Shown: positions 7,642 through 16,007 of the stretch, piece by piece
Position numbering within the stretch: position 1 is the stretch's first letter
How the letters are laid out: each line of letters starts with the position of its first letter
Assembly (NCBI RefSeq): GCF_014212175.1
Contig: NZ_JACJVR010000055.1
Location: 1 to 50,763, forward strand
Direction of reading: 5' to 3'
Length of the DNA: 50,763 nucleotides
Source: Cohnella xylanilytica
GTDB taxonomy: Bacteria; Bacillota; Bacilli; Paenibacillales; Paenibacillaceae
Translations under genes and position numbers: made by a program
The notes under the pieces: generated by a model
Database searches by the model: none
Told to the model about the DNA's origin: nothing
What the model saw: only the letters and a program-made list of their open reading frames with translations

Positions 7642-9486
7642 TTATTTCTTGTCTTCGTCCACGACTTCGTAGTCGGCGTCGACGACGTTGTCCTTCTTCG
7701 GCGCGGAGCCGGCGTCGGCCGCTCCTTCGGCGCCCGGAGCGCCTTGAGCCTGGGCCGCTTGCTCGTAGAGCTTGACGGACAGCTGCTGCACGATCTGGGT
7801 CAGCTCCTCGGTCGCCGACTTGATCTCGTCGAGGTTCTCGCCTTCGAGAGCCTTCTTGACCTTCTCCTTGGCTTCCTCGGCCTTCGCGACTTCGCCCGCG
7901 TCGACCTTGTCGCCGAGATCCTTGATCGTCTTCTCGACCGTGTAGACGAGCTGGTCGGCCGCGTTCTTCGCTTCGATCAGCTCGCGGCGCTTCGCGTCTT
8001 CTTCGGCGTGCAGCTCGGCTTCCTTCTGCATCCGTTCGATCTCTTCCTTGCTCAGGCCGCTCGAAGAGGTGATCGTGATCTTCTGGCTCTTGCCGGTGCC
8101 CTTGTCGAGAGCGGACACGTTCACGATGCCGTTGGCGTCGATATCGAACGTGACTTCGATCTGCGGGATGCCGCGGGGAGCCGGCGGGATGTCGCTCAGG
8201 ATGAAGCGGCCGAGCGTCTTATTGTCGCGCGCCATCGCGCGCTCGCCTTGCAGAACGTGGATCTCGACCTGCGTCTGGTTGTCCGCGAACGTGGAGAACA
8301 CTTGCGATTTGCTCGTCGGAATCGTCGTGTTCCGGTCGATCATCTTCGTCATGACGCCGCCGGCCGTCTCGATGCCGAGGGACAGCGGAGTGACGTCGAG
8401 CAGGACGACGTCTTTGACTTCGCCGGTCAGGACGCCCGCTTGGACGGCCGCGCCGAGGGCGACGACCTCGTCGGGGTTAACGCCTTTGTGCGGCTCCTTG
8501 CCGATGAGGCGCTTGATCGCTTCTTGAACGGCCGGAATCCGGGTGGAGCCGCCGACGAGAACGACCTTGTCGATCTGGGAAGCGCTCAGGCCGGCGTCGG
8601 CCAGCGCTTGGCGCGTCGGAGCCATCGTGCGCTCGACGAGCGGCGCCGTCAGTTCGTCGAACTTGGCGCGGGACAGCGTCAGCTCCAAGTGCTGCGGCAC
8701 TCCGTCGACCATCGTGATGAACGGAAGGGAGATCGTCGTCGTGACGACGCCGGACAGCTCCTTCTTCGCCTTCTCGGCCGCGTCCTTCAGACGCTGGACG
8801 GCCGCCTTGTCCTTCAGCAGGTCGACGCCGTGCTCCTTCTTGAACTCGTTCGACAGCCATTCCATGATCGCTTGGTCGAAGTCGTCGCCGCCGAGGTGGT
8901 TGTCGCCGCTCGTCGCCTTGACTTCGAAGAAGCCGCTGCCGAGCTCGAGGATCGAGACGTCGAACGTGCCGCCGCCAAGGTCGAAGACGAGAATCGTCTG
9001 GTCTTCTTGCTTCTCGAGGCCGTAGGCCAGCGCGGCCGCCGTCGGCTCGTTGACGATCCGCAGCACTTCGAGGCCGGCGATGCTTCCGGCGTCCTTGGTC
9101 GCTTGACGCTGGCTGTCGTTAAAGTATGCCGGAACGGTGATAACCGCCTGGGTGACCGGCTGGCCCAGGTACGCTTCCGCGTCCGCCTTCAGCTTCTGAA
9201 GAATCATCGCGGAGATCTCTTGAGGGGTATATTCCTTGCCGTCGATCGTCTCTTTATGATTTGTGCCCATGTGGCGCTTGATCGAGATAATCGTGCGGTC
9301 CGGGTTCGTGATCGCCTGGCGCTTCGCCGTCTCGCCGATCGTGCGTTCCCCGTCCTTCTTGAAGCCGACGACCGAAGGGGTCGTGCGGTTGCCTTCCGGG
9401 TTCGGGATGACGACGGCTTCGCCGCCCTCCATGACCGCCACGCAAGAGTTGGTCGTTCCCAAGTCGATGCCAATGACTTTGCTCAT
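7642..9486 (-). CDS. dnaK: Chaperone protein DnaK (Hsp70)
   Basis: A 614-residue ATP-dependent chaperone of normal length. The N-terminal nucleotide-binding domain starts [18 protein letters not shown] and contains [14 protein letters not shown] and [14 protein letters not shown]. The substrate-binding domain follows ([18 protein letters not shown]), then a helical lid and a Gly/Ala-rich tail ending in the acidic EVVDEDKK. The start at 9486 has AGGAGG upstream. Part of the CIRCE-controlled operon; the next gene, dnaJ, begins 275 bp downstream. Confidence 0.98.
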   Translation of the reverse strand: MSKVIGIDLGTTNSCVAVMEGGEAVVIPNPEGNRTTPSVVGFKKDGERTIGETAKRQAITNPDRTIISIKRHMGTNHKETIDGKEYTPQEISAMILQKLKADAEAYLGQPVTQAVITVPAYFNDSQRQATKDAGSIAGLEVLRIVNEPTAAALAYGLEKQEDQTILVFDLGGGTFDVSILELGSGFFEVKATSGDNHLGGDDFDQAIMEWLSNEFKKEHGVDLLKDKAAVQRLKDAAEKAKKELSGVVTTTISLPFITMVDGVPQHLELTLSRAKFDELTAPLVERTMAPTRQALADAGLSASQIDKVVLVGGSTRIPAVQEAIKRLIGKEPHKGVNPDEVVALGAAVQAGVLTGEVKDVVLLDVTPLSLGIETAGGVMTKMIDRNTTIPTSKSQVFSTFADNQTQVEIHVLQGERAMARDNKTLGRFILSDIPPAPRGIPQIEVTFDIDANGIVNVSALDKGTGKSQKITITSSSGLSKEEIERMQKEAELHAEEDAKRRELIEAKNAADQLVYTVEKTIKDLGDKVDAGEVAKAEEAKEKVKKALEGENLDEIKSATEELTQIVQQLSVKLYEQAAQAQGAPGAEGAADAGSAPKKDNVVDADYEVVDEDKK

Positions 9487-9538
9487 CTTGTATAGTTCCT
9501 CCTCGCTTCGTTAAAACGCTGGTAAGTATATCGCGCCG

Positions 9539-10138
9539 TTATCCGCTGACTTTGACCATCGCGGGGCGAATGACCTTCTCCTTGAGCCAGTAGCCCGGCT
9601 GCACCACTTCCACGACGATGCCTTCCTCGTGCTCGTCGGATTCTACTTGCATGATGGCCTGGTGCACCTCCGGGTCGAACGGCTGGCCGACCGGCTCCAT
9701 CTGCTTCAGCCCTTCGGCCTCGAGCACTTGCCACAGCTGGCGATGAATCATCTCGATGCCCTTGGAGTACGATTGCAGGTCGCCCTGTTCCCCTCCGGTC
9801 TGAAGCGCCCGGCCGAAATTGTCGACGACCGGCAGCAATTGGCCGATCAGCTTAAGCGACGCGTATTGGGCGAGCTCTTCCTTCTCCTTAAGCGTGCGCC
9901 GCCGGAAATTGTCGAAGTCCGCTTGCGCGCGCAAATAACGGTTGTTCGCTTCCTCGAGCTGCTTCTCCAGCTCGGCGATTCGAGGGTCCGCCCCTGGCGC
10001 TTGCTCTTCTTGCGCTAGTTCTTCCGCTGCCGCGTCTGACGTCTCGGCTTCGTTCGCCGCCTGCTCCGCCGCCGCGGCCGAAGCTTCGCGTTGCTCTTCT
10101 TCCATTCGTTCCTGCTCCTTCGTCTCTTGACTGCTCAC
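9539..10138 (-). CDS. grpE: Nucleotide exchange factor GrpE
   Basis: A 199-residue DnaK nucleotide exchange factor. It has a low-complexity acidic/alanine-rich N-terminus (about 1-50), then a long coiled-coil helix (IAELEKQLEEANNRYLRAQA), the dimer-forming DFDNFRRRTLKEKEEL, and the C-terminal beta domain ending IRPAMVKVSG. The start is GTG at 10138, preceded by AAGGAGGTG. It lies 51 bp after hrcA and 52 bp before dnaK in the heat-shock operon. Confidence 0.96.
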   Translation of the reverse strand: MSSQETKEQERMEEEQREASAAAAEQAANEAETSDAAAEELAQEEQAPGADPRIAELEKQLEEANNRYLRAQADFDNFRRRTLKEKEELAQYASLKLIGQLLPVVDNFGRALQTGGEQGDLQSYSKGIEMIHRQLWQVLEAEGLKQMEPVGQPFDPEVHQAIMQVESDEHEEGIVVEVVQPGYWLKEKVIRPAMVKVSG

Positions 10139-10189
10139 GCAGGGTTCACCTCCTTACCGTGCCACCCGGGTTCGGGGGCTATACCCTTC

Positions 10190-11215
10190 TCATTTGTACC
10201 ATCGGGCCATAAACAGCGCCATGTCCTTCGACAGATAATCCAACAAGCTGATGACTTTGCCGTAATCCATTCTCGTCGGTCCGAGAATGCCGATCGTGCC
10301 TAGCGATTGGCCCTCGTAAGAATAAGTGGCGGTGATCAAGCTGCATTGATTGATCGCTTCCACCGGGTTCTCCGTGCCGATCCGAACCTGGATGCCTTCG
10401 GGCACCGCCTGGAACAGCTGCATCAGCTTCGGCGTCTCTTCGAGCATGTCGAGGATGCTCTTCACCTTGTCGACGTCCTTGAATTCCGGCTGGGTCATGA
10501 TGTTCGTGGCGCCGCTCAGGAACACCTTCGGTTCCGCGTCGTCGGCCAGCGTCTTCTCGAGCATATCGAGAATCTGCTCGCAACGGTCGACGAAGCGTCC
10601 CAGCTCCTCGCCGATCTCGCTGTGGAGAACCGACTTCACCTTGATGAAGGGAACTCCGGACAGCTTGTCGTTAAGCAGGTTGACGATCTTCTGGATATCG
10701 TCCATCCCGATCCCTTCCGGAATGGAGACGGTCCGATGCTCGACGTGCCCGGTATTCGTCACGATAATCGCGACGGCGGACGATTCGTTGATCGGAACCA
10801 ATTGGAAATGCTTCAGAGTGGTATTGAACATCTCCGGCCCGAGAACGATCGACGTGTAGTTCGTCAATTGCGACAGGATCGTCGCGGCATGACCGACTAC
10901 TTCCTCCCACAGGTTCATCTTCTCGGCGAAGAAGGCGCGGATCTTCATCATGTCCTGCTCCCCGATGCCGCCGAGGCGGATCAGGTGATCCACATAATAC
11001 CGATAGCCTTTAATAGAAGGGATTCGCCCGGCGGACGTGTGCGGCTGCTCCAGCAGACCCAGCTCCTCCAGGTCGGCCATCTCGTTGCGGATCGTAGCCG
11101 GACTGAAGGACACGTCCCCCCGCTTCGATATGCTGCGCGAGCCGACCGGCTCGGCAGAACGAATGTAGTCGTCGACGATGGCGGACAGGATCATTCTCTG
11201 GCGTTCGCTCAGCAT
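10190..11215 (-). CDS. hrcA: Heat-inducible transcription repressor HrcA
   Basis: A 341-residue repressor that binds the CIRCE operator and shuts off class I heat-shock genes. The N-terminal winged helix is visible in LSERQRMILSAIV and SPATIRNEMADLEELGLLEQ, followed by the conserved PHTSAGRIP and GYRYYVD and the GAF-like dimerisation domain. The ATG at 11215 was chosen because AAGGAGGG stands just upstream and the fold begins there; an earlier ATG at 11245 lies between CIRCE and this site. First gene of hrcA-grpE-dnaK-dnaJ and directly downstream of its own operator. Confidence 0.97.
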   Translation of the reverse strand: MLSERQRMILSAIVDDYIRSAEPVGSRSISKRGDVSFSPATIRNEMADLEELGLLEQPHTSAGRIPSIKGYRYYVDHLIRLGGIGEQDMMKIRAFFAEKMNLWEEVVGHAATILSQLTNYTSIVLGPEMFNTTLKHFQLVPINESSAVAIIVTNTGHVEHRTVSIPEGIGMDDIQKIVNLLNDKLSGVPFIKVKSVLHSEIGEELGRFVDRCEQILDMLEKTLADDAEPKVFLSGATNIMTQPEFKDVDKVKSILDMLEETPKLMQLFQAVPEGIQVRIGTENPVEAINQCSLITATYSYEGQSLGTIGILGPTRMDYGKVISLLDYLSKDMALFMARWYK

Positions 11216-11238
11216 TCCGGGTCCCTCCTTCTTCTTCG

Positions 11239-11265
11239 TTAGCACTCAATTAATGCGAGTGCTAA
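11239..11265 (-). promoter_or_regulatory. CIRCE operator (HrcA binding site)
   Basis: A perfect TTAGCACTC-N9-GAGTGCTAA inverted repeat, the canonical CIRCE element. It lies between the promoter -10 box and hrcA, where bound HrcA would block initiation or early elongation. It is the only CIRCE seen in the window. Confidence 0.98.
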
Positions 11266-11276
11266 TCGCTACTACA

Positions 11277-11306
11277 AAAATACCAAACCGTTCCGGTCGT
11301 TGTCAA
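11277..11306 (-). promoter_or_regulatory. Promoter of the hrcA-grpE-dnaK-dnaJ operon
   Basis: Minus-strand TTGACA (11301-11306) and TATTTT (11277-11282) with an 18 bp spacer, 12 bp upstream of CIRCE. The -35 box is perfect and the -10 box moderate, as expected for a sigma-A promoter repressed by HrcA. Confidence 0.8.
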
Positions 11307-11364
11307 GAACGAACGGCTCGATTTGGCCTCTTGTTCGACTATAGGCCGCGCTGGCCGAAGCGGT

Positions 11365-11832
11365 TCAGCTCAGCAGCTTGACGACGGCGATCTCGTCGCA
11401 TGCGTGCTGCTTGCTGCAATGGACGCAATCGGTCCAGACCTTCTCCGGGAAAATCTCTTTCTCGACGACGCTGAACCCGTTCTTGACGAAAAAATCGACG
11501 GCGTACGTAAGCGCCATGATCTTCGGCACTTGCAGCGCCCGCGCTTCTTCGATCAGGGCGTTCACGATCATCGTGCCGAGCCCCTTGCCTTTGTACCCGT
11601 CGGCCATGCCGAGAGAGCGGATCTCCACGAGATCGGCTCCGAGACGGAAGAGGGACCCGCAGCCGATGAGCCTTCCGGCTTCTTCGGCGACGACGAAGGA
11701 ATCGATATGGCGAAGCAGCGCTTCGCGGGATCGCGGAAGCATGATTCCTTGGAGGGCGTAGGCTTGAATAAGCTCGTAGAGAGCTTCTACGTCCGTTGGC
11801 AGCGCCTTGCGGCAAGTGATCGTCGTGTTCAC
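11365..11832 (-). CDS. GNAT family N-acetyltransferase (ArgA-like, COG1246 type)
   Basis: A 155-residue acetyl-CoA-dependent acyltransferase. The acetyl-CoA binding loop is visible in GYKGKGLGTMIVNALIEEA, after the usual strand IRSLGMADGY. The C-terminal FFVKNGF and the two-cysteine-pair segment DCVHCSKQHACDE are characteristic of the short N-acetylglutamate synthase-like group, and the cysteines may bind metal. The true substrate cannot be read from sequence. The start is GTG at 11832 with AAGGGG upstream. It is transcribed toward the heat-shock operon from its own promoter and is divergent from the TrmB-type regulator. Confidence 0.85.
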   Translation of the reverse strand: MNTTITCRKALPTDVEALYELIQAYALQGIMLPRSREALLRHIDSFVVAEEAGRLIGCGSLFRLGADLVEIRSLGMADGYKGKGLGTMIVNALIEEARALQVPKIMALTYAVDFFVKNGFSVVEKEIFPEKVWTDCVHCSKQHACDEIAVVKLLS

Positions 11833-11878
11833 GCGAATCCCCTTCTTCCTTCAGTCCGATAATCGGTCGATGTGAATA

Positions 11879-11907
11879 AATATACAACAGAGAGAATGAA
11901 ACCTCAA
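11879..11907 (-). promoter_or_regulatory. Promoter of the GNAT gene
   Basis: Minus-strand TTGAGG (11902-11907) and TATATT (11879-11884), 17 bp apart. A short palindrome CCGATAATCGG (11855-11865) lies just downstream of the expected start and could be an operator. Confidence 0.6.
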
Positions 11908-12061
11908 GAGAGATTTTTGCCCCCGCCGACAACCTTCTTTTATAGCGCCGATCGAGAATTTCGTCCGGCGCATTGGCGTTCTTACCATTATGATGAAGGA
12001 GAGAAGCGTGAACCTAGAAAAATGCCGGAGCTCGATCAGCTCGTCTACGTCGTCAAGGCGG

Positions 12062-12218
12062 CTAACGAATCGTATAAACGCTATTTCGTGCCGGAAGCCC
12101 GTTTTTTCCCCCAGGCGGCCCGAAATAAGATCGCTGGGATTCGTTACATTTTCAAAATAGGTTTTTGGCGCTAAATAGCGATTCCGGAGTTCGTTACAGA
12201 ACGGGGCCTACGAACCGG
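12062..12218 (+). repeat. Dispersed intergenic repeat, copy A
   Basis: This 157 bp stretch matches 48134-48290 on the opposite strand over the same length, at roughly 80% identity by eye. Both copies start at TAACGAATCGTATAAACGC and end at CGAACCGG. It lies in the 548 bp gap between the divergent GNAT and TrmB-type genes. The left part of that gap (11908-12061) holds no gene I can support; the right part holds the TrmB promoter and operators. Confidence 0.85.
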
Positions 12219-12289
12219 ACCCGGTGATTCGGATCGAAACCGAGAACTCGACTTCCGAAGATGCCGCCCAGAGAGTTGCCGTCCAAGGA

Positions 12290-12318
12290 TTGACAGCCGA
12301 GGCGCAAAGGAGTAGTAT
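12290..12318 (+). promoter_or_regulatory. Promoter of the TrmB-type regulator and efflux gene
   Basis: TTGACA (12290-12295) and TAGTAT (12313-12318) with a 17 bp spacer. The -10 box lies inside the first operator at 12311-12332, so a bound repressor would exclude RNA polymerase. Confidence 0.8.
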
Positions 12319-12359
12319 TTTTCCATACTACTTCGTAGTCGTATGAAACAATACGACTA
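12311..12359 (+). promoter_or_regulatory. Two operators, probably for the TrmB-type regulator
   Basis: Two inverted repeats share arms and spacing. Site 1 is AGTAGTAT-N6-ATACTACT (12311-12332) and site 2 is TAGTCGTAT-N6-ATACGACTA (12336-12359). Their centres are 26 bp apart, about two and a half helical turns. Site 1 covers the -10 box and site 2 covers the start of the transcript. A common half-site AGTnGTAT and position just before the regulator gene indicate autoregulation; the identity of the binding protein is inference. Confidence 0.8.
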
Positions 12360-12380
12360 ACAGTGCCGAGGTGATGCCTT

Positions 12381-13166
12381 TTGATCGAACGCTTGAAAAA
12401 GCTCGGATTGTCCGAGCTGGAAGCCCGCTGCTACCTGGAGCTTCACGAAGAGTCCAACATGAGCGGCTACGAGGTCGCCAAGCGGGTATCCGTCTCCCGC
12501 ACCAATGTCTACGCCGCGCTCCGCTCCCTGGCGGACAAGGGCATGTGCCGGACGATCGAGGGGGACCCCGTCCTGTACGCCGCGGTCCCGATCGAACAGG
12601 TCGTTCGCTACCTGCGAAGCGAATTCGACCGGACCGCGGACGTTCTCGTCAGCGAGCTGAAGCCGCCGAAGGCCGCCCCCGCCTTCTACAATTGGCAAGG
12701 CGAAGACAAGCTGCGGATGGCGGCCGGAAGGCTGATCGCAAGCGCGCAAGCCTCCGTCGTCGTCGATATCTGGGCGGAGGACCTTCCCTTCTTCGAAGAA
12801 GCGCTGGCCGAAGCGGAGAGTCGGGGCGTCTCCGTGCTCGTCGTCACGCTGGGGCCTGCGGGCACCCGGCTGAAGAACGTCTTCGTTCACAAAAGAATGG
12901 AATGGCCGGACGTCGCCAGCCGCAGCTTCTCCATTCTATGCGACGGAAGCCGCGCCATTCTCGGGGCGTTCGGCGAATCGCTCAAGCTCACCGCGCTCGA
13001 GACCGATCATCCGTCGATCGCCTATATGCTGCTCAGCGCCTTCTATCACGACCTGATCATGATGGAAGCGGAGAAGGACTTCGGTCCGCAGCTGGCCGCG
13101 GCGTACGGCGAGCATTACGAGAAAATCACCGGCCGCTTCCGGATCGCCGGAAGCCAGCCCGTCTGA
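12381..13166 (+). CDS. TrmB family transcriptional regulator
   Basis: A 261-residue regulator. The N-terminal winged helix-turn-helix (about 1-75) begins IERLKKLGLSELEARCYLEL and includes GYEVAKRVSVSRTNVYAALR, typical of TrmB proteins. The C-terminal part (about 110-255) resembles the PLD-like effector domain of TrmB relatives (GRLIASAQASVVVDIWAEDL). The start is TTG at 12381, with GAGGTGA seven bases upstream. It is followed after 25 bp by an efflux pump gene on the same transcript, and the promoter carries paired operators, so it most likely represses its own operon until a ligand binds. The ligand is unknown. Confidence 0.9.
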   Translation: MIERLKKLGLSELEARCYLELHEESNMSGYEVAKRVSVSRTNVYAALRSLADKGMCRTIEGDPVLYAAVPIEQVVRYLRSEFDRTADVLVSELKPPKAAPAFYNWQGEDKLRMAAGRLIASAQASVVVDIWAEDLPFFEEALAEAESRGVSVLVVTLGPAGTRLKNVFVHKRMEWPDVASRSFSILCDGSRAILGAFGESLKLTALETDHPSIAYMLLSAFYHDLIMMEAEKDFGPQLAAAYGEHYEKITGRFRIAGSQPV

Positions 13167-13191
13167 TCCGCTAGAGAGGAGTTCGAATCTT

Positions 13192-14406
13192 ATGTCCAAA
13201 GCCGCCTCCGTCGCGGTTCCGGCCGCCGCCACCGTATTTCCCATTCTGTTCGCCATCAGCGTCGTTCACCTTCTGAACGACACGATGCAGTCGACCGTGT
13301 CGGCGCTTTTTCCCATCCTTCGGGAATCCCAGCATCTCAGCTTCAGCCAGATCGGCCTGATCGCGTTCGTCATGAACATGACCGCGTCCGTTCTTCAACC
13401 GCTCGTCGGCTGGTTCTCCGACGCGAAGCCTCGCCCTTATATTCTTCCTATCGGGGTTTGCTTCACCTTGATCGGCGTTTTCTCGCTGGCGCTGGCTCCG
13501 AACTTCGTCACGATCCTGCTCTCCGTCATCTCGATCGGCATCGGTTCGGCCGTCTTCCATCCCGAATCGTCCCGCGTCGCCTACTTGGCGGCCGGCAGCA
13601 GCCGAGGGCTCGCCCAGTCGATCTTCCAGGTCGGCGGCAACATCGGCTCGTCGCTCGGGCCGATCATGACGGCGCTGATCTTCGTGAAGCTCGGGCAGCG
13701 CGGCGTCATTTGGTTCGTCATCGCGGCCTTGCTCAGCATCTTGATCCAGACGTTCGTCGCCAGATGGTACGCCGCCCGGAGCGCGCAGCCGCGCGTCGCC
13801 TCCCCTAAGCGGCGGGACGGCGCCGGAGCTCCGGGCCTGTCGGGAGGCCGCATCGCGTTCGCGATCTCGATCCTCGTCCTGCTCGTCTTCTCGAAGCACG
13901 TCTACATCTCCAGCATCACGAGCTTCTATTCGTTCTATCTGATCGACGACTACGGGGTATCCACGGGCGGGGCCCAATGGTACCTGTTCGCGTTCCTCGC
14001 CGCATCGGCCGCGGGCACGTTCATCGGAGGTCCGATGGCCGACCGGTTCGGGCGGCGCAACGTCATCTGGCTCTCGATCATCGGCACGGCCCCGTTCTCG
14101 CTGCTGCTGCCTTACGCGAACCTGTTCTGGTCGGGCGTTCTGTGCGTGTGCGCCGGCTTCGTCCTGTCGTCGGCCTTCTCGATCATCGTCGTCTACGCGC
14201 AGGAGCTGCTCCCCGGCAAGGTCGGGCTCGTGTCCGGCCTGTTCTTCGGCCTGGCGTTCGGCCTCGGCGGACTCGGCTCGGCCCTGCTCGGCACGATCGC
14301 CGACGCGACCAGCATCGCCTTCATCATGAAGCTGTGCGCCTTCCTGCCGCTGATCGGCATCGCGGCCGTTCTGCTTCCGAAGGACCGCTTGCTGCGCGGC
14401 GCTTAA
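13192..14406 (+). CDS. MFS transporter, fosmidomycin-resistance (Fsr) type
   Basis: A 404-residue major facilitator protein with about twelve membrane segments. The start ILFAISVVHLLNDTMQSTVS, the segment FHPESSRVAYLAAG, and GLAQSIFQVGGNIGSSLGPI are hallmark sequences of the Fsr group of drug efflux pumps. The second half repeats the MFS signature as GPMADRFGRRNVIW. The ATG at 13192 has GAGAGGAG upstream. It is co-transcribed with the TrmB-type regulator, so the pump is probably induced by a compound sensed by that protein. The actual substrate cannot be inferred; Fsr relatives export varied small molecules. Confidence 0.9.
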   Translation: MSKAASVAVPAAATVFPILFAISVVHLLNDTMQSTVSALFPILRESQHLSFSQIGLIAFVMNMTASVLQPLVGWFSDAKPRPYILPIGVCFTLIGVFSLALAPNFVTILLSVISIGIGSAVFHPESSRVAYLAAGSSRGLAQSIFQVGGNIGSSLGPIMTALIFVKLGQRGVIWFVIAALLSILIQTFVARWYAARSAQPRVASPKRRDGAGAPGLSGGRIAFAISILVLLVFSKHVYISSITSFYSFYLIDDYGVSTGGAQWYLFAFLAASAAGTFIGGPMADRFGRRNVIWLSIIGTAPFSLLLPYANLFWSGVLCVCAGFVLSSAFSIIVVYAQELLPGKVGLVSGLFFGLAFGLGGLGSALLGTIADATSIAFIMKLCAFLPLIGIAAVLLPKDRLLRGA

Positions 14407-14432
14407 GGCCGCATCCCGACAGCCGCCAAACG

Positions 14433-14479
14433 AATCGGCCCTTCCCGCAACGGAGCGGAGAAGGGCCGGTTCTTTTTTT
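14433..14479 (+). terminator. Terminator after the Fsr-type transporter gene
   Basis: AATCGGCCCTTC pairs with GAAGGGCCGGTT (14433-14471, one G-T pair), followed by seven T residues (14473-14479). It separates the plus-strand operon from convergent hemW. Confidence 0.92.
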
Positions 14480-14491
14480 GGGGGGCTATCC

Positions 14492-15709
14492 TTATAGGAA
14501 AGCGCCGAACACTTCGTTGCCGAGCGGAATGCCCTTCTCGGCGAGCCGGTACCCGGCGCCGCCGGTCTCGTCGGCGCCGCTTCCGAACCTCTCGAGCAGC
14601 CCTTGTTCCAGAAGCTTCGCCAGCACCGGGCCGAAGACGTCCTCGGGAGACGCGCCTCCGAACTGGCGCCGGAAATCCGCGGTTCGCACCCCTTCGAGCA
14701 GCCGGAGTCCGACCATCATGAAGTCCTCCATCGCTTCCCGCGCGGACACGGGGTTCGTCTCCTTGCGGGGAAGGCCCGCTCCCGACGCTTCGATATAAGC
14801 CTGCACGCCCTTCACGTTCATATGGCGCTCGCCGCGCGCGTAGCCGTGGGCTCCCGCTCCGAGGCCGTAATACGGTTCGTTGCGCCAATACGTCGAGTTG
14901 TGGCGGCTCTCGAAGCCGGGCTTCGCGAAGTTGCTGATCTCGTATTGCCGGTATCCCGCTTCCGACAAGCGGGTTCGGAGGTGCTGGAACATGGCGACCT
15001 CGACTTCCTCTTCCGGGAGAGGGAGCTCTCCCCGCTCGTACAGACGGTGGAACAGCGTGTTCTCCTCCACCTTCAGGCTGTAGAGCGAGTAATGGGGAAG
15101 ATCCAGCTCCAGCGCCTTCTCGACGCTGTCCTCCAGCTGCTTCAGCGTCTGCCTCGGCAGGCCGAACATGAGGTCGATCGACAGATTGCGGAACCCCGCC
15201 GCGCGGGCGTTGGCGATGCTCCGGACGACGTCGTCCGCCTCGTGGATGCGGCCGATCGCGGCGAGCAGCCCGTTGTCGAACGATTGGGCGCCGAAGCTGA
15301 TCCGGTTCACGCCTCCCGCCAGCATCGCCTCGAGCTTGGCCGGGTCGGTCGTGCCCGGGTTCGCCTCCATCGTGAACTCCGCGTCCGGCGCCACCGGGAA
15401 GTGGCGGGCGACGGAATCGAGGAACCGCTTCATCTGCGGCGGGGTCAGCACGGTCGGCGTGCCGCCGCCGACGAACACCTTGCGGATCGTCTCGGGCGGA
15501 AGATCCCGGACCGTCCGCTCCATCTCCCTCTCCAGCGCGTCCAAGTACGCGTCCACCGGCTGGCCTTCGACCACGTAGGAGTTGAAGTCGCAGTAGAAGC
15601 ATTTGTTCGTGCAGAAGGGAATGTGAATGTATAGAGCCCGAGGCGTCCAGCCGTGCAGCGGCACGGCCGGAGTCCCGTTCGCGGGCTTGGCCGCGGAGCC
15701 TGGGGACAT
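14492..15709 (-). CDS. hemW: Heme chaperone HemW (radical SAM, HemN-like)
   Basis: A 405-residue radical-SAM protein that binds heme and is thought to deliver it to client proteins. It is related to coproporphyrinogen dehydrogenase HemN, with which it is often confused. The cluster motif is in PFCTNKCFYCDF. VFVGGGTPTVL, EANPGTTDPAKL and NRISFGAQSF follow, and a HemN C-terminal domain with MVGLRLLEGV closes the protein. The ATG at 15709 has AAAGGAGG upstream; a longer open frame before it is not conserved. It sits between lepA and the hrcA operon as in Bacillus subtilis. Confidence 0.94.
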   Translation of the reverse strand: MSPGSAAKPANGTPAVPLHGWTPRALYIHIPFCTNKCFYCDFNSYVVEGQPVDAYLDALEREMERTVRDLPPETIRKVFVGGGTPTVLTPPQMKRFLDSVARHFPVAPDAEFTMEANPGTTDPAKLEAMLAGGVNRISFGAQSFDNGLLAAIGRIHEADDVVRSIANARAAGFRNLSIDLMFGLPRQTLKQLEDSVEKALELDLPHYSLYSLKVEENTLFHRLYERGELPLPEEEVEVAMFQHLRTRLSEAGYRQYEISNFAKPGFESRHNSTYWRNEPYYGLGAGAHGYARGERHMNVKGVQAYIEASGAGLPRKETNPVSAREAMEDFMMVGLRLLEGVRTADFRRQFGGASPEDVFGPVLAKLLEQGLLERFGSGADETGGAGYRLAEKGIPLGNEVFGAFL

Positions 15710-15856
15710 CGGCGCCTCCTCCTTTCCGAATGGCCTTGCTATTATTAATGAAGCGGTTCGCCTAAGATGCGCCAGCCGCCCGCCCATGCGCGTATGCGTA
15801 TGCTGATTGCTCTCTTTCCCCAATTCCGCCAGCTTCCGGCGCTATCGGCCGGAAGA

Positions 15857-15884
15857 ACAATGAACCGGTCTCCCGGTTCATTGT
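15857..15884 (-). other. Perfect hairpin in the lepA-hemW gap
   Basis: ACAATGAACCGG and its exact complement (12 bp arms) are separated by a 4-base loop, GAGA when read on the minus strand. The stem is followed on the minus strand by TTCC, not a T-run, so it is at best a weak terminator for lepA. It could also stabilise or attenuate the hemW transcript. The rest of the 298 bp gap (15710-16007) holds only other GC-rich partial inverted repeats and no gene. Confidence 0.6.
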
Positions 15885-16007
15885 CGCGACAGGTCTATGA
15901 GTCCGCCGGCCGGCGGGCGCTTGAGCGCTTGACCGGCCCGGCAAGTTACTTCCGTTAGCGCGAACCTCCGAACGGCCGGACTGCCGGCCCGACCGTCGGC
16001 CCGATAA

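Noticed and set aside
10158..10168. T-box-like GGGTGGCACGG sequence between hrcA and grpE (minus strand)
   Set aside because: No stem I, specifier loop or terminator is present, and the gap is only 51 bp inside a CIRCE operon.
12008..12160. Small plus-strand frame starting GTG at 12008 with AAGGAG six bases upstream (about 50 codons)
   Set aside because: It runs into the dispersed repeat, has no recognisable product, and its composition is not protein-like; the good ribosome-binding site alone is not enough.
11872..12174. Plus-strand 100-codon frame across the GNAT-TrmB gap
   Set aside because: It overlaps the GNAT promoter and copy A of the repeat, and the 3' half is repeat-encoded; no family resemblance.
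14492..15709. Annotating the radical-SAM protein as coproporphyrinogen dehydrogenase HemN
   Set aside because: The single CxxxCxxC context, length and position after lepA match HemW, the heme-binding relative.
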